This document shows, in pieces, positions 16,864 through 24,852 of a stretch of DNA of 64,000 nucleotides. The notes below the pieces were generated by a model that was given only the letters and a program-made list of their open reading frames with translations, made no database searches and was not told where the DNA came from. Made by a program: the position numbers and the translations under genes. Numbering within the stretch: position 1 is the stretch's first letter; each line of letters opens with the position of its first letter. The stretch is from positions 62,001-126,000 of the forward strand of contig CALOBN010000004.1 of assembly GCA_942491555.1 (NCBI GenBank), in the 5' to 3' direction. This stretch comes from Marinihelvus sp942491555 (GTDB lineage Bacteria; Pseudomonadota; Gammaproteobacteria; Xanthomonadales; SZUA-36).

Positions 16864-18341
16864 CCTTTCTTTGGCACGACTATGAAACCTTTGGCACCAA
16901 CCCGGCATTTGATCGCCCGGTGCAGTTTGCCGCCATCCGCACCGACGAACAGCTCAAGCCGGTAGGCTCGCCCATGACCTGGTTTGCGCAACCCATGCGT
17001 GACAGCCTGCCCCACCCCATGGCCTGCCTGGTTACCGGCATCACGCCGCAGCGTGCGCTGCGCGAAGGTGGCACGGAATGTGAGTTTGCCCGGCACATCC
17101 ATGAACAGATGATGATCGCCGGCACGTGCAGCGCCGGGTACAACTCGCTGCGTTTTGATGACCAGGTCAGCCGCCACCTGTTTTTTCGAAATTTTATCGA
17201 TCCGTATGAACGGGAGTACAAGAACGGCAATTCCCGGTGGGACCTGATCGATCTGGTGCGTATGTGTTACGCCTTACGACCTGGTGGCCTGGTATGGCCG
17301 GAGCGCGAGCCCGGCATACCGAGCTTCCGGCTCGAGGCATTGACCGCCGCCAATGGCATTGAGCACGCAGGCGCACACGATGCGCTGGTGGATGTGCGGG
17401 CCACTATTGACCTTGCCCGCCTCATCGCCCGCGCGCAGCCGCGCTTGTTTCAATGGGCTTTGAGCATGCGCGATAAAAGCGTTATCTCCGATCTTCTGGA
17501 TACCCGCAAATGGGAACCGGTGCTGCATACCTCTTCGAGAATTCCTGCCGTACGCGGTTGCACAACGCTCGTGCTGCCACTGGCAACCGTACCGGACCGG
17601 CCCAAGGAGACCATCGTCGTGGATCTGATGGCAGATCCTGAGGCCCTGATCCATCTGCCGGTCGAGGACCTGCGCGACCGCCTGTTTGTACCCGCCGCTG
17701 ACCTGCCCGAGGGCATTGAGCGAATCGCTCTGAAAAAGGTGGCCAGCAACAAGGTACCCATGCTGGCCCCGGCGGCAACCTTGCGCGGTGTTGACCAGGA
17801 ACGTATCGGGCTCGATGAAGACCGCTGTCGCAAGCATATGTCAATGCTGCTTGAGCACCGGGAGGAAATCCGGATAAAGGTAATGGAATTGTTTTTGCCC
17901 CTACCCGGAGAACCCGCACCGGATCCGGATGACAGCCTGTACAGCGGCGGGTTTTTTACCAACAGGGACCGCGGCACCATGAACCGCCTTCGCGTGGCAC
18001 AGCCGGAGGAACTGGGTGACTTCGCCGGCCAGTTTGATGACCCCCGCTTGCCCGAGTTGCTGTTTCGTTACCGGGCGCGGAACTTCCCGGATACCCTGTC
18101 TGTCGAGGAGACCGACCGTTGGGAAACCGATCGCCTGGCCCGTTTACATGATGACAGCGTGGATGGACGCCTTGGCTTGCAGGGCTTCACGCGGGAACTG
18201 ACCCTGGCCCGGCAGGAGATCAGTGAAATTGGGCCATCAACAGGGACTGATGCAACACCGGATGCGCGTGACGAGGCACGCTCACCCACCGAAGTCCTGG
18301 ATCAGGTCGAGGCCTGGGTTTTGGACTTGCTCAAAACCTGA
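16860..18341 (+). CDS. sbcB: Exodeoxyribonuclease I
   Basis: 493 residues from ATG 16860, which overlaps the kinase stop as ATGA; an ATG at 16851 is also possible. The DEDD exonuclease domain begins FLWHDYETFGTNPAFDRPVQFA (acidic DYE pair), with YNSLRFDDQVSRHLFFRNF, NSRWDLIDLVRMCYALRPGG and GAHDALVDVRATIDLA. The SH3-like and helical C-terminal domains (LLFRYRARNFPDTL) are complete. It degrades single-stranded DNA 3' to 5' in mismatch repair and recombination and interacts with SSB in E. coli. Confidence 0.97.
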   Translation: MTFLWHDYETFGTNPAFDRPVQFAAIRTDEQLKPVGSPMTWFAQPMRDSLPHPMACLVTGITPQRALREGGTECEFARHIHEQMMIAGTCSAGYNSLRFDDQVSRHLFFRNFIDPYEREYKNGNSRWDLIDLVRMCYALRPGGLVWPEREPGIPSFRLEALTAANGIEHAGAHDALVDVRATIDLARLIARAQPRLFQWALSMRDKSVISDLLDTRKWEPVLHTSSRIPAVRGCTTLVLPLATVPDRPKETIVVDLMADPEALIHLPVEDLRDRLFVPAADLPEGIERIALKKVASNKVPMLAPAATLRGVDQERIGLDEDRCRKHMSMLLEHREEIRIKVMELFLPLPGEPAPDPDDSLYSGGFFTNRDRGTMNRLRVAQPEELGDFAGQFDDPRLPELLFRYRARNFPDTLSVEETDRWETDRLARLHDDSVDGRLGLQGFTRELTLARQEISEIGPSTGTDATPDARDEARSPTEVLDQVEAWVLDLLKT

Positions 18342-18423
18342 GATTGTCCCGGTTCATGGCCAATGCAGAAAAAGCTCAGATCAAGCGTTTACAGACCAAA
18401 GCTATGTTGACTTCGAACCGTCT

Positions 18424-18447
18424 ATGCACAAGTGACTGATTGTGCAT
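18424..18447. repeat. Inverted repeat downstream of sbcB
   Basis: ATGCACAA and TTGTGCAT, a perfect 8-base inverted repeat with an 8-base spacer, about 80 bases after the sbcB stop. There is no following T run. Function unknown: protein site or weak terminator. Confidence 0.5.
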
Positions 18448-18586
18448 ATGACAATAAAAAGACACTTATGTAGTCATCAATTTCCACCCTGATCGTCGCT
18501 AAGTCATTGTTTTTCTGATTTAAAAACAGGTGGTCAATTTTTAACCAATCAGGGAACCACCCTGCCCCCAAAAGGCTGTGTCAGTC

Positions 18587-18625
18587 TTACCCACAACGTT
18601 ATCCACAGATTGTGTGGATAACGTT
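18587..18625. promoter_or_regulatory. DnaA-box palindrome in a convergent intergenic region
   Basis: Two perfect DnaA boxes, TTATCCACA (18599-18607) and its inverse TGTGGATAA (18613-18621), sit 5 bases apart inside a perfect 13-base inverted repeat (AACGTTATCCACA / TGTGGATAACGTT, 18595-18625). A third, one-mismatch box TTACCCACA lies at 18587-18595. The flanking genes converge, so the site is not at a promoter. The stretch 18342-18594 is AT-rich and otherwise holds only the inverted repeat at 18424. A DnaA-titration or replication-control site is an inference. Confidence 0.6.
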
Positions 18626-18636
18626 ACAGAATGGTT

Positions 18637-18876
18637 TCAGGCAACGTTTAGCGCCAATTGAGGGCTATTGATCGCTGACCGGCCCGACCCGGTATTAGCC
18701 CGCGATGCACGCCTGGCAAGCTGATCAAGGGTGCGGCGTGCGCCAGGTGAGACAAACTCGACGTGCGTTCCGTCACTGAACTGAAGCATCCAGATTTTCA
18801 GGGGGCCTTCGTCGCTTGTTGGAACCGCCATTACACCGGTTATGGTCTTGCCGATCAGGTCATCATGTCCTTTCAT
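18637..18876 (-). CDS. Small hypothetical protein
   Basis: 79 residues from ATG 18876, chosen because GAGGAG lies 6 bases upstream; an ATG at 18927 would add 17 residues. The core MKGHDDLIGKTITGVMAVPTS...KIWMLQFSDGTHVEFVSPGARRTLDQL looks like a small folded beta domain, with a basic, low-complexity tail (RRASRANTGSGRSAINS). No signal peptide or membrane segment. I do not recognise the family. It converges on sbcB and its 3' end lies 11 bases from the DnaA-box palindrome. Confidence 0.65.
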   Translation of the reverse strand: MKGHDDLIGKTITGVMAVPTSDEGPLKIWMLQFSDGTHVEFVSPGARRTLDQLARRASRANTGSGRSAINSPQLALNVA

Positions 18877-19070
18877 GTCGCGCTCCTCACTTGTGTTGAA
18901 GCGTATTAGATAACAGGACATTCTCAAAACATGAGAGACGTAAAAAAAGAATTTTCCTACCGGCTGACGCGGCGACTTTCCCTACGGCGACTCCAGCTTT
19001 TGGCGTTTAATTGAGCGCACCGGCAGACAACCGGGATTCAATTCATCCAGACAGCAACAAGGGGAAAGTC

Positions 19071-19364
19071 ATGAAACATATCCGCCAACGTTTAGCAGTA
19101 CTGACCAGTGCACTTGCATTGTCCTTTGCCGCCTTGGCCGGCCAGCCGGTCAACATCAATTCGGCCAATGCCGAAACACTATCAGAGTCCCTGGATGGTG
19201 TGGGCCTGAACAAAGCTCAGGCAATTGTTGCCTATCGTAATCAACATGGACCGTTCCAGCACGCCGATCAACTGGTCAATGTCAAAGGCATTGGCATCGC
19301 GACGGTTGACCGGAATCGTGATTTTATTCTGCTGAGTACTGACAAGAAGGTTGCCAACAAGTAA
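19071..19364 (+). CDS. ComEA-like helix-hairpin-helix protein, exported
   Basis: 97 residues from ATG 19071 (AAGGGGAAA upstream). A signal peptide (MKHIRQRLAVLTSALALSFAALA) precedes a ComEA-type HhH region: VNINSANAETLSESLDGVGLNKAQAIVAYRNQHGPF, then VNVKGIGIATVDRNRDFIL. Small proteins of this form bind double-stranded DNA in the periplasm and in naturally competent bacteria pull DNA through the outer membrane. No other competence genes are in this window, so uptake is a family inference. Single gene with a 20-base perfect palindrome downstream. Confidence 0.93.
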   Translation: MKHIRQRLAVLTSALALSFAALAGQPVNINSANAETLSESLDGVGLNKAQAIVAYRNQHGPFQHADQLVNVKGIGIATVDRNRDFILLSTDKKVANK

Positions 19365-19382
19365 TCCGTCACCTTCGCGGTT

Positions 19383-19402
19383 CAGCCGGCCCGGGCCGGC
19401 TG
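19383..19402. terminator. Perfect 20-base GC palindrome between comEA-like gene and recR
   Basis: CAGCCGGCCC followed by GGGCCGGCTG, a perfect palindrome without loop, 18 bases after the comEA-like stop and between two convergent genes. No T run follows. It is likely a transcription end structure for one or both genes. Confidence 0.4.
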
Positions 19403-19467
19403 TCCGCAAGCTGTCCTGGCGGCAGACGAAAGAAATATATTTGCGACCGCAAGGAACCCGGCGCCGC

Positions 19468-20076
19468 TTATGAGCTGGAATTTGTCAGGCGCGAGCCGAA
19501 GGCGTGCGCGAGTGTGCTCTGGTCCGTGTACTCAAGCTCACCACCCAGGGGCACACCATGGGCAATTCGTGAGGAAACAATGCCCCGCTCCTGAGCCATC
19601 TGCTGAAGATAGAAAGCCGTCGCCTCCCCTTCCACGGTCGGATTGGTTGCGATAATCATTTCGCGGGGTGGCTGGTCGTCCAGACGCTGCTCAAGCTCAT
19701 CCAGCCCCAGCTCCGCCGGGCCGATGCCATCGAGTGGCGAGAGTCGCCCGAGCAGAACAAAGTAAGTGCCAGAGAAGGCGGTGGCCTGTTCTATGGCGAG
19801 TACGTCAACCGGCGACTCCACAATGCATAACAGGCTCCGGTCACGCCGGGCATTGCTGCAAATGGCACAACGTTCATGCTCTGTCAGGTCGCGGCATTCG
19901 ACACAGCGCCCAATACGCTCCATGGCATCGGCCAATACACTTGAGAGCTCCACACCCCCATCCCGGTCCCGCTCCAGCAAATGCAAGGCCATGCGCTGTG
20001 CAGACTTGGGGCCCACACCAGGCAAACAGCGCAGGGCCTCGATCAGGGTGCCCAGAAGGGTCGCCTGCTCCATCAT
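19468..20076 (-). CDS. recR: Recombination protein RecR
   Basis: 202 residues (E. coli 201). HhH at the N-terminus (LIEALRCLPGVGPKSAQRMALHLL), zinc finger with four Cys (CVECRDLTEHERCAICSNARRD), Toprim domain (LCIVESPVDVLAIEQ and LGRLSPLDGIGP, with EMIIATNPTVEGEATA) and the C-terminal ARIAHGVPLGGELEYTD-type Walker-B-like segment. RecR works with RecF and RecO to load RecA on SSB-covered gaps. It follows ybaB by 37 bases in the conserved dnaX-ybaB-recR operon. Confidence 0.98.
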   Translation of the reverse strand: MMEQATLLGTLIEALRCLPGVGPKSAQRMALHLLERDRDGGVELSSVLADAMERIGRCVECRDLTEHERCAICSNARRDRSLLCIVESPVDVLAIEQATAFSGTYFVLLGRLSPLDGIGPAELGLDELEQRLDDQPPREMIIATNPTVEGEATAFYLQQMAQERGIVSSRIAHGVPLGGELEYTDQSTLAHAFGSRLTNSSS

Positions 20077-20113
20077 TGCGAAGTGATCATGCCAAAGTGT
20101 TTAGCTGATGTGC

Positions 20114-20434
20114 TCAGAATGGCAGCTTCATACCCGGCGGCAGGTTCAGCCCCTGGGCCAGTCCGGACATATGCTCCTGGTTGGCCTCGTTAACCTTGTT
20201 GACCGCATCGTTAAGGGCTGCGGTGACCAGGTCCTCGAGCATTTCCATATCATCAGCAATGGCCGGATCAATGTTCACCTTCAGCACGGCAAATTTCCCG
20301 TTCATACGGACCGACACCATGCCGCCACCCGCTTGACCGGTGACTTCCATTTTGGCCAGTTCTTCCTGGGCGGCTTTCATGTCCTGTTGCATTTTCTGTG
20401 CCTGCTGCAGCAGGCCTGCGATGTTGCCTTTCAC
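20114..20434 (-). CDS. ybaB: YbaB/EbfC family nucleoid-associated protein
   Basis: 106 residues. N-terminal amphipathic helix with MKGNIAGLLQQAQKMQQDMKAAQEEL, then GQAGGGMVSVRMNGKFAVLKVNIDP and a C-terminal helix LEDLVTAALNDAVNKVNEANQEHMSGL. This tweezer-like dimer binds DNA nonspecifically. The gene lies between dnaX (24 bases upstream) and recR, the common arrangement in proteobacteria. Nothing unusual. Confidence 0.96.
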   Translation of the reverse strand: MKGNIAGLLQQAQKMQQDMKAAQEELAKMEVTGQAGGGMVSVRMNGKFAVLKVNIDPAIADDMEMLEDLVTAALNDAVNKVNEANQEHMSGLAQGLNLPPGMKLPF

Positions 20435-20458
20435 AATAGTTATCCTGGGTCTGTGGGC

Positions 20459-22132
20459 TTATTGAAGCGGTTGTATTGAGTCATTGAGAATGCGGGCACC
20501 GAAACGCTCCTTCAAGGACTGGATCGTGGGATCTTCCTCGATGGCTCTTTCCGCATCGCCAATTTGCCGAATCTGGGTCTGTTCGTCCGCTGCGGCTGGC
20601 GTGGTAACCGCCGTCTTAACCGGGTTCAGCGCTACCTGCACGGGCTGACCCAGCTGCGCGGTCATTTCACTTTGCAGTTCCAGAACCAGCCGTTCACTGC
20701 CCAGATACTTCACATCATCCGGGATAACAAAGCTCCAGTGCGAACCATTGCGTGAGTCCAGCTCAATATTGCGCGCTAATTCCCGCACCGCCCCGTTGAG
20801 CTTCAGGCGCTCCAGCAGATTGCGCCAGTCCGGGTTCTGATCTGGTTTTCCGGGCGCGGCCTCGGGCACTGGCGAAACCACCCTGGCCGCAGTGACGTCG
20901 TCTGGTACTGGAGAAGATTGACCTTCAGCCATGCTGTCCTGTGCAGCGGCAGACGCGGTCGCGTGCTGGACGCTCTTATCTGCGGCGGTAACCGGCTCTG
21001 CCGTTTCACCTTGCACGGTACTGCCGCCTGCCGGTCCTGAACCCGCCTGCGCGGGCCGGAAGGCCAGCATGCGCAACAGCGTCATTTCCAGGCCCGTACG
21101 GGGGTTTGGCGCCAGCCCGAGATCGCGCTGACCCTGAATTGCAATCTGATAGAACAGCTGCACGTCCTCGGCGCTAATTGATCCGGCGAGTTCCTCAATG
21201 GATGGCCAGTCAGCACGTTCCGGGTCGGAATACCCGGGCACAAACTGCACCAGCCCAATGCGATGCAGCACCTCGGCCAGCTCTGCCAACACGGACTCAA
21301 AGTCGCGGGATTGTGCCGCCAACTCCTGAACAATGGCCAGGATCGCCGCGCCGTCGAGTTCTGCCAGGGCATTAATCAGCCTGGCGATGTACTCGTGGTC
21401 GACGCTACCCAGCATGGTCGCAACATCGCTGTCTACCAGCTTGCCGCCGCCGAACGCAATTGCCTGGTCAAGCAGACTGAGCCCGTCACGCATGGAGCCA
21501 TCAGCGGCGCGGGAAATCCGCTCCAGGGCTGCCGGCTCACTGTCTATGCTCTCCTGCGCGAGCAGGTGACCCAGCTGCCCCATGATCTGGTCAGGCAACA
21601 GGCGGCGCAGATTGAACCGCAGGGCCCGGGACAGAATGGTCATGGGAATTTTTTGCGGATCGGTCGTCGCGAGCACAAATTTGACATGCGGTGGTGGCTC
21701 TTCCAGCGTCTTGAGCAAGGCGTTGAAGCTCGACTTGGACAGCATATGGACTTCGTCAATGATGTAGACCTTGTAGCGACCCCGGGACGGCGCGAACTGC
21801 ACCGTATCCAGCAACTCCCGCATATCATCGACCCCGGTTTTGGACGCGGCATCGATTTCGATCATGTCCTGGAAGCGGCCTTCATCAACTTCCAGGCAGG
21901 CGGAACACTCGTTACAGGGCGTGGAGCTGACACCTTTCTCGCAGTTAAGGCACTTGGCGAGAATGCGGGCGATGGTTGTTTTCCCGACACCGCGGGTACC
22001 GGTCAGAATAAACGCGTGGTGAACACGATCATTATCCAGACCGTTAACCAGTGCCTGCACAACAGGCTCCTGACCGACAACCTGCTCGAAATTCTTGGGC
22101 CGCCACTTGCGGGCAAGGACCTGATAGCTCAT
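20459..22132 (-). CDS. dnaX: DNA polymerase III tau/gamma subunit
   Basis: 557 residues, shorter than E. coli tau (643). AAA+ domain with Walker A GTRGVGKTTIARILAK, zinc module CLNCEKGVSSTPCNECSAC, Walker B YIIDEVHMLS and the sensor 1 region KFVLATTDPQKIP; domain III ends about residue 360. A Pro/Ala-rich linker (about 365-440) leads to a C-terminal domain of roughly 110 residues that should bind DnaE and DnaB. It is the ATPase of the clamp loader. I find no A-rich slippery heptamer in the linker, so a frameshifted gamma form of the E. coli kind is not evident. Confidence 0.98.
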   Translation of the reverse strand: MSYQVLARKWRPKNFEQVVGQEPVVQALVNGLDNDRVHHAFILTGTRGVGKTTIARILAKCLNCEKGVSSTPCNECSACLEVDEGRFQDMIEIDAASKTGVDDMRELLDTVQFAPSRGRYKVYIIDEVHMLSKSSFNALLKTLEEPPPHVKFVLATTDPQKIPMTILSRALRFNLRRLLPDQIMGQLGHLLAQESIDSEPAALERISRAADGSMRDGLSLLDQAIAFGGGKLVDSDVATMLGSVDHEYIARLINALAELDGAAILAIVQELAAQSRDFESVLAELAEVLHRIGLVQFVPGYSDPERADWPSIEELAGSISAEDVQLFYQIAIQGQRDLGLAPNPRTGLEMTLLRMLAFRPAQAGSGPAGGSTVQGETAEPVTAADKSVQHATASAAAQDSMAEGQSSPVPDDVTAARVVSPVPEAAPGKPDQNPDWRNLLERLKLNGAVRELARNIELDSRNGSHWSFVIPDDVKYLGSERLVLELQSEMTAQLGQPVQVALNPVKTAVTTPAAADEQTQIRQIGDAERAIEEDPTIQSLKERFGARILNDSIQPLQ

Positions 22133-22210
22133 GCGATGAAAATTATCCCCGGGTGAAAAGCCATTGAAAAAATCACGTAAGACATCACTAAGGACAAACT
22201 ATAACAGAAG

Positions 22211-22327
22211 GGGGTGGCAGCCCCCGCCCGCCGTTCCCCGGCACCCGACTTCATTGTTGCCGCTGCTCCCTTCCGGGCCTGACGGGGTTCACAAATCGTC
22301 GCTGCGGGGTGACCGACAGGGGCCACC
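22211..22327 (-). ncRNA. ffs: Signal recognition particle 4.5S-type RNA
   Basis: The minus-strand RNA contains the conserved SRP core GUCAGGCCCGGAAGGGAGCAGC, here split in my reading as the asymmetric loop GUCAGG...GGAAGG...AGCAGC. Outer arms starting GGUGGCCCC and ending GGCUGCCACC pair to close one long hairpin of about 115 nt. Ends are estimated from the terminal pairing. It is the RNA of the Ffh-FtsY targeting pathway. It sits between tyrA and dnaX on the same strand, a common gammaproteobacterial position. Confidence 0.93.
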
Positions 22328-22417
22328 ATTGAAAATCGCGGAAGGTCAGACCGGCCGCGGGCAAGCATTGTCACCCATGGCAGAGACGCTTTCAAGGCGC
22401 ACAAGCCCGCGCAACGG

Positions 22418-23548
22418 TCAGCCAAGCTGATCCGGGCTGCGACCCTGCGACAGACGCTGGTTGGCGCGCTCCATCGCACGCGTGAAATGGTCCTCATCGG
22501 CGCGCGCAACCGCATCGGCCAGCCCGTTCAAAGCCTTGCGAAACTGCTCAATCACCTGCCCGGTGCGGTCATTGCCATGCTGGATCTCAAAGTAAAGGTG
22601 CGGGTTTTCAGAGACGACCTGCGCGGCCACTTTCAGCTGGGCGTTAAAGGTGCTGCTGGAGATACGTTCCAACAACGGTACCTGCTCACCGCTCTCAGCC
22701 AGCGCCGATGCAAACGCGATATTCACCAGGTGGGACAGCCCCAGCACCCAGGCCATCACCTCATCATGTTCCTCCAGGCTCAGGGCAACGCAGTCAGCCG
22801 CAGTGTGGGCAAATAACGCCCGCGCCTCGGTAACCGCCTCCGCGTTGCCGACATCGACAAACAGAATATGTCGTCCGGAAAGACCAATCTCATTCGGACC
22901 GAACATCGGATGCACTGAGCACACCCGGCAACCGCTGGCCTGCATTGCGCTCAGCCCTTCGCGCATGGGGCTTTTCAGTGACCCGATATCAAATACCAGC
23001 GCCGCGGGCTTCAGTGCAGCCAGTTCCATGAGAATGTCATTACTGGGCCGCAGCGGCACTGCCACCACGATCAGGTCGTATTCAGGCAGGGCTGCACGCC
23101 AGTCGTCAATTCTCTCAAAGCGAGAATGCTGTGGCGAAGGGTCGGAGATATGCACCGTGTAGCCCACGGTATCAAGGTAGCGAGCCATCCAGTCACCCAT
23201 GCGACCGGCACCACCGATAACCAGGGCATTGCGGCCCTCGCCGTGTCCGGAATGCACCCAGTTATCATGCTCCTGCTTACCGAGCGAATGGTGGATCAGG
23301 GTTTCAAGGATGTCGCGGGCAACCCGTTCGGAGACACCCAGCTCACGTGCACGCTGCATACCCCGCTCAATGACCTCGCGCTCACGCGCGTAATGGCGCA
23401 AAGGTGAGCCCGTGTTCTGCTTCAGTTCGCCGATTTGTGCGACCACCGATTGGCGCTCAGCAATGGCATCGACAATCGCCGTGTCGATGTCATCCAGGCG
23501 TTGGCGCAGCGCTTTCAGGCGCGCTGGTGTTACTTCTTCATCGGACAT
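22418..23548 (-). CDS. tyrA: Bifunctional chorismate mutase / prephenate dehydrogenase (T-protein)
   Basis: 376 residues (E. coli TyrA 373). The AroQ-type chorismate mutase part spans residues about 8-95 (RLDDIDTAIVDAIAERQ...HYAREREVIERGM). The dehydrogenase follows with the nucleotide-binding GGAGRMGDWMARYL, catalytic region SVHPMFGP and the C-terminal helical dimer domain with HLVNIAFASALAESG and NPHLYFEIQHGN. It turns chorismate to prephenate and then to 4-hydroxyphenylpyruvate for tyrosine synthesis and is normally feedback-inhibited by Tyr. The fused form is typical of gammaproteobacteria. Monocistronic. Confidence 0.97.
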   Translation of the reverse strand: MSDEEVTPARLKALRQRLDDIDTAIVDAIAERQSVVAQIGELKQNTGSPLRHYAREREVIERGMQRARELGVSERVARDILETLIHHSLGKQEHDNWVHSGHGEGRNALVIGGAGRMGDWMARYLDTVGYTVHISDPSPQHSRFERIDDWRAALPEYDLIVVAVPLRPSNDILMELAALKPAALVFDIGSLKSPMREGLSAMQASGCRVCSVHPMFGPNEIGLSGRHILFVDVGNAEAVTEARALFAHTAADCVALSLEEHDEVMAWVLGLSHLVNIAFASALAESGEQVPLLERISSSTFNAQLKVAAQVVSENPHLYFEIQHGNDRTGQVIEQFRKALNGLADAVARADEDHFTRAMERANQRLSQGRSPDQLG

Positions 23549-23696
23549 GAGGATGCTTCAGATTGCTCAAGGGGTATGCACACGCAAATTAAGCGGGCGG
23601 AAAGGTGATTGCAAGCTCCACGGGCGCCAGCCGGGTCGCGCATTGACCCTGCCACAGGAACGCCCCCAGGTAAGGCAGGAGTGCGCCCGGCGAGAC

Positions 23697-24662
23697 TCAT
23701 GCCCAGGGAAGATTTCGAAAACGATCGGCGACAGGTGGCAGAACGGGATTCAGGCGCTCTCCATTGAGTACACGTTGGTAATACACGAGGTAATCTTCAG
23801 CCATGCGCTGTGCATTAAAGCGCTCAACCGCATACTCATGACAAAGCCACCGATCATAGCGCTGCCAGTCAGCCAACGCATGCGACAACTCGTCCTGCCG
23901 GGTGGACAGTACGCCATACCCAGGTGTCACGATCTCGGGCAAGGCGCCATAAGGGGTCGCAAACACCGGGCAGCCGTAATAGAGACTTTCGATCACAGCC
24001 AGACCAAAGGGCTCGTGCCAGGTAACTGGAAACACAAGGCCACGGGAGGCTGCCATGATTTCGGCCTTCTGTTGATCCCCCACCATCCCCAAGAATTGGA
24101 CATGGCGTCGCAGCGAAATTTTGATTCCCATCCGGATCTCGACTCTGCGCCCACCCATCACGACCAGGCGCTCTCCGGCGCCCTGTGTGACCCCTATTGC
24201 ACCTTTGAGGTTTTTTACGCGCCAGGCCGCCTTTCCCAGGAAATGAAAATATTTTTGCTCGGCGGTAAAAACCGGCTCTGGATAGTCTGACCAGTCCAGC
24301 CCGTTGCTCACGAAACAGTCACTGCCATGATTGCTGGCATGACGTCGTGACACGAATACCGACTGAGTGTCTACCTCGCCCAGGACATTGCCATGCTGGG
24401 TGACCAGGTAGGGCTGAAGCACCGGCGCAACCGCACCGTGGAAATGAACAATATCGATGTTTTCCGGAACCTGTGGGGCAAGAGGCAGATCCGGATCGCG
24501 CTCAATCACCTGCGCAAACCGGCTTTGCGTACCTTTCCTCGCGATCAGCGTGACCTCATGCCCGGCAGAGGCCAGCGCGGCCGCCAGCCCCCAGACGACC
24601 CGCTCCGTGCCCCCGTAACCCAGGACCGGCAAGCGTGCATCAATACACAAAGCAATACGCAT
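23697..24662 (-). CDS. Family 4-like glycosyltransferase
   Basis: 321 residues with a GT-B layout. The N-terminal Rossmann half begins MRIALCIDARLPVLGYGGTERVVWGLAAALASAGHEVTLIA, and the C-terminal half has GLVFPVTWHEPFGLAVIESLYYGCPVFATPYGALPEIV, the E-x7-E motif of GT4 retaining transferases that binds the nucleotide-sugar phosphates. The protein is short for GT4 (often 350-400). No polysaccharide or LPS genes surround it, so donor and acceptor are unknown; it may be an acquired single gene. The gaps on both sides (148 and 188 bases) carry no other gene. Confidence 0.88.
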   Translation of the reverse strand: MRIALCIDARLPVLGYGGTERVVWGLAAALASAGHEVTLIARKGTQSRFAQVIERDPDLPLAPQVPENIDIVHFHGAVAPVLQPYLVTQHGNVLGEVDTQSVFVSRRHASNHGSDCFVSNGLDWSDYPEPVFTAEQKYFHFLGKAAWRVKNLKGAIGVTQGAGERLVVMGGRRVEIRMGIKISLRRHVQFLGMVGDQQKAEIMAASRGLVFPVTWHEPFGLAVIESLYYGCPVFATPYGALPEIVTPGYGVLSTRQDELSHALADWQRYDRWLCHEYAVERFNAQRMAEDYLVYYQRVLNGERLNPVLPPVADRFRNLPWA

Positions 24663-24748
24663 CCGACAAACAACTCTGTTCTCTTTGGCTCAATCTTAAC
24701 AACAAAGGGTTGTGTGCTTTGCCGCGTACCGGAAATTTATCCTGCTGC

Positions 24749-24780
24749 TTTGTCGAACCCTTCAGGCGCGTTGGCGCCAG
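24749..24780. repeat. tRNA-flanking dispersed repeat, copy 1
   Basis: TTTGTCGAACCCTT followed by a short GC stem and CGCCAG. A close copy lies at 57834-57863. Both copies sit just beyond the terminator of a minus-strand tRNA gene (Ser and Glu). In this copy GAACCCT and AGGGTTC also enclose an inner GGCGC/GCGCC stem. The GTCGAACCC core resembles the T-arm of a tRNA read on the opposite strand. Confidence 0.5.
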
Positions 24781-24805
24781 GGTTCTGCATCCTGACCCCT
24801 GTCAG

Positions 24806-24852
24806 CCAATAATAAAAAAGGCCCCGCTATGCGAGGCCTTTTTTATTATTGG
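24806..24852. terminator. Terminator of tRNA-Ser, stem includes the encoded CCA end
   Basis: An 18-base perfect inverted repeat: an arm from CCAATAATAAAAAAGGCC (24806-24823) matches the arm 24835-24852, around a loop with an extra CGC/GCG pair. On the minus strand the Ts of the second arm form the U tract. The outermost three bases of the right arm are the CCA end of tRNA-Ser, so the terminator starts inside the tRNA gene. It could also stop rightward transcription. Confidence 0.88.

Noticed and set aside
18342..18636. Chromosome origin (oriC)
   Set aside because: DnaA boxes are present, but only two or three, and none of dnaA, dnaN, gyrB, rpmH or gidA is nearby.
21263..22156. 297-codon plus-strand frame opposite dnaX
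   Set aside because: Mirror of the AAA+ domain of dnaX, no recognisable domain.
23412..24290. 292-codon plus-strand frame spanning the tyrA start and the glycosyltransferase gene
   Set aside because: Crosses two real genes on the other strand and has no protein-like pattern.
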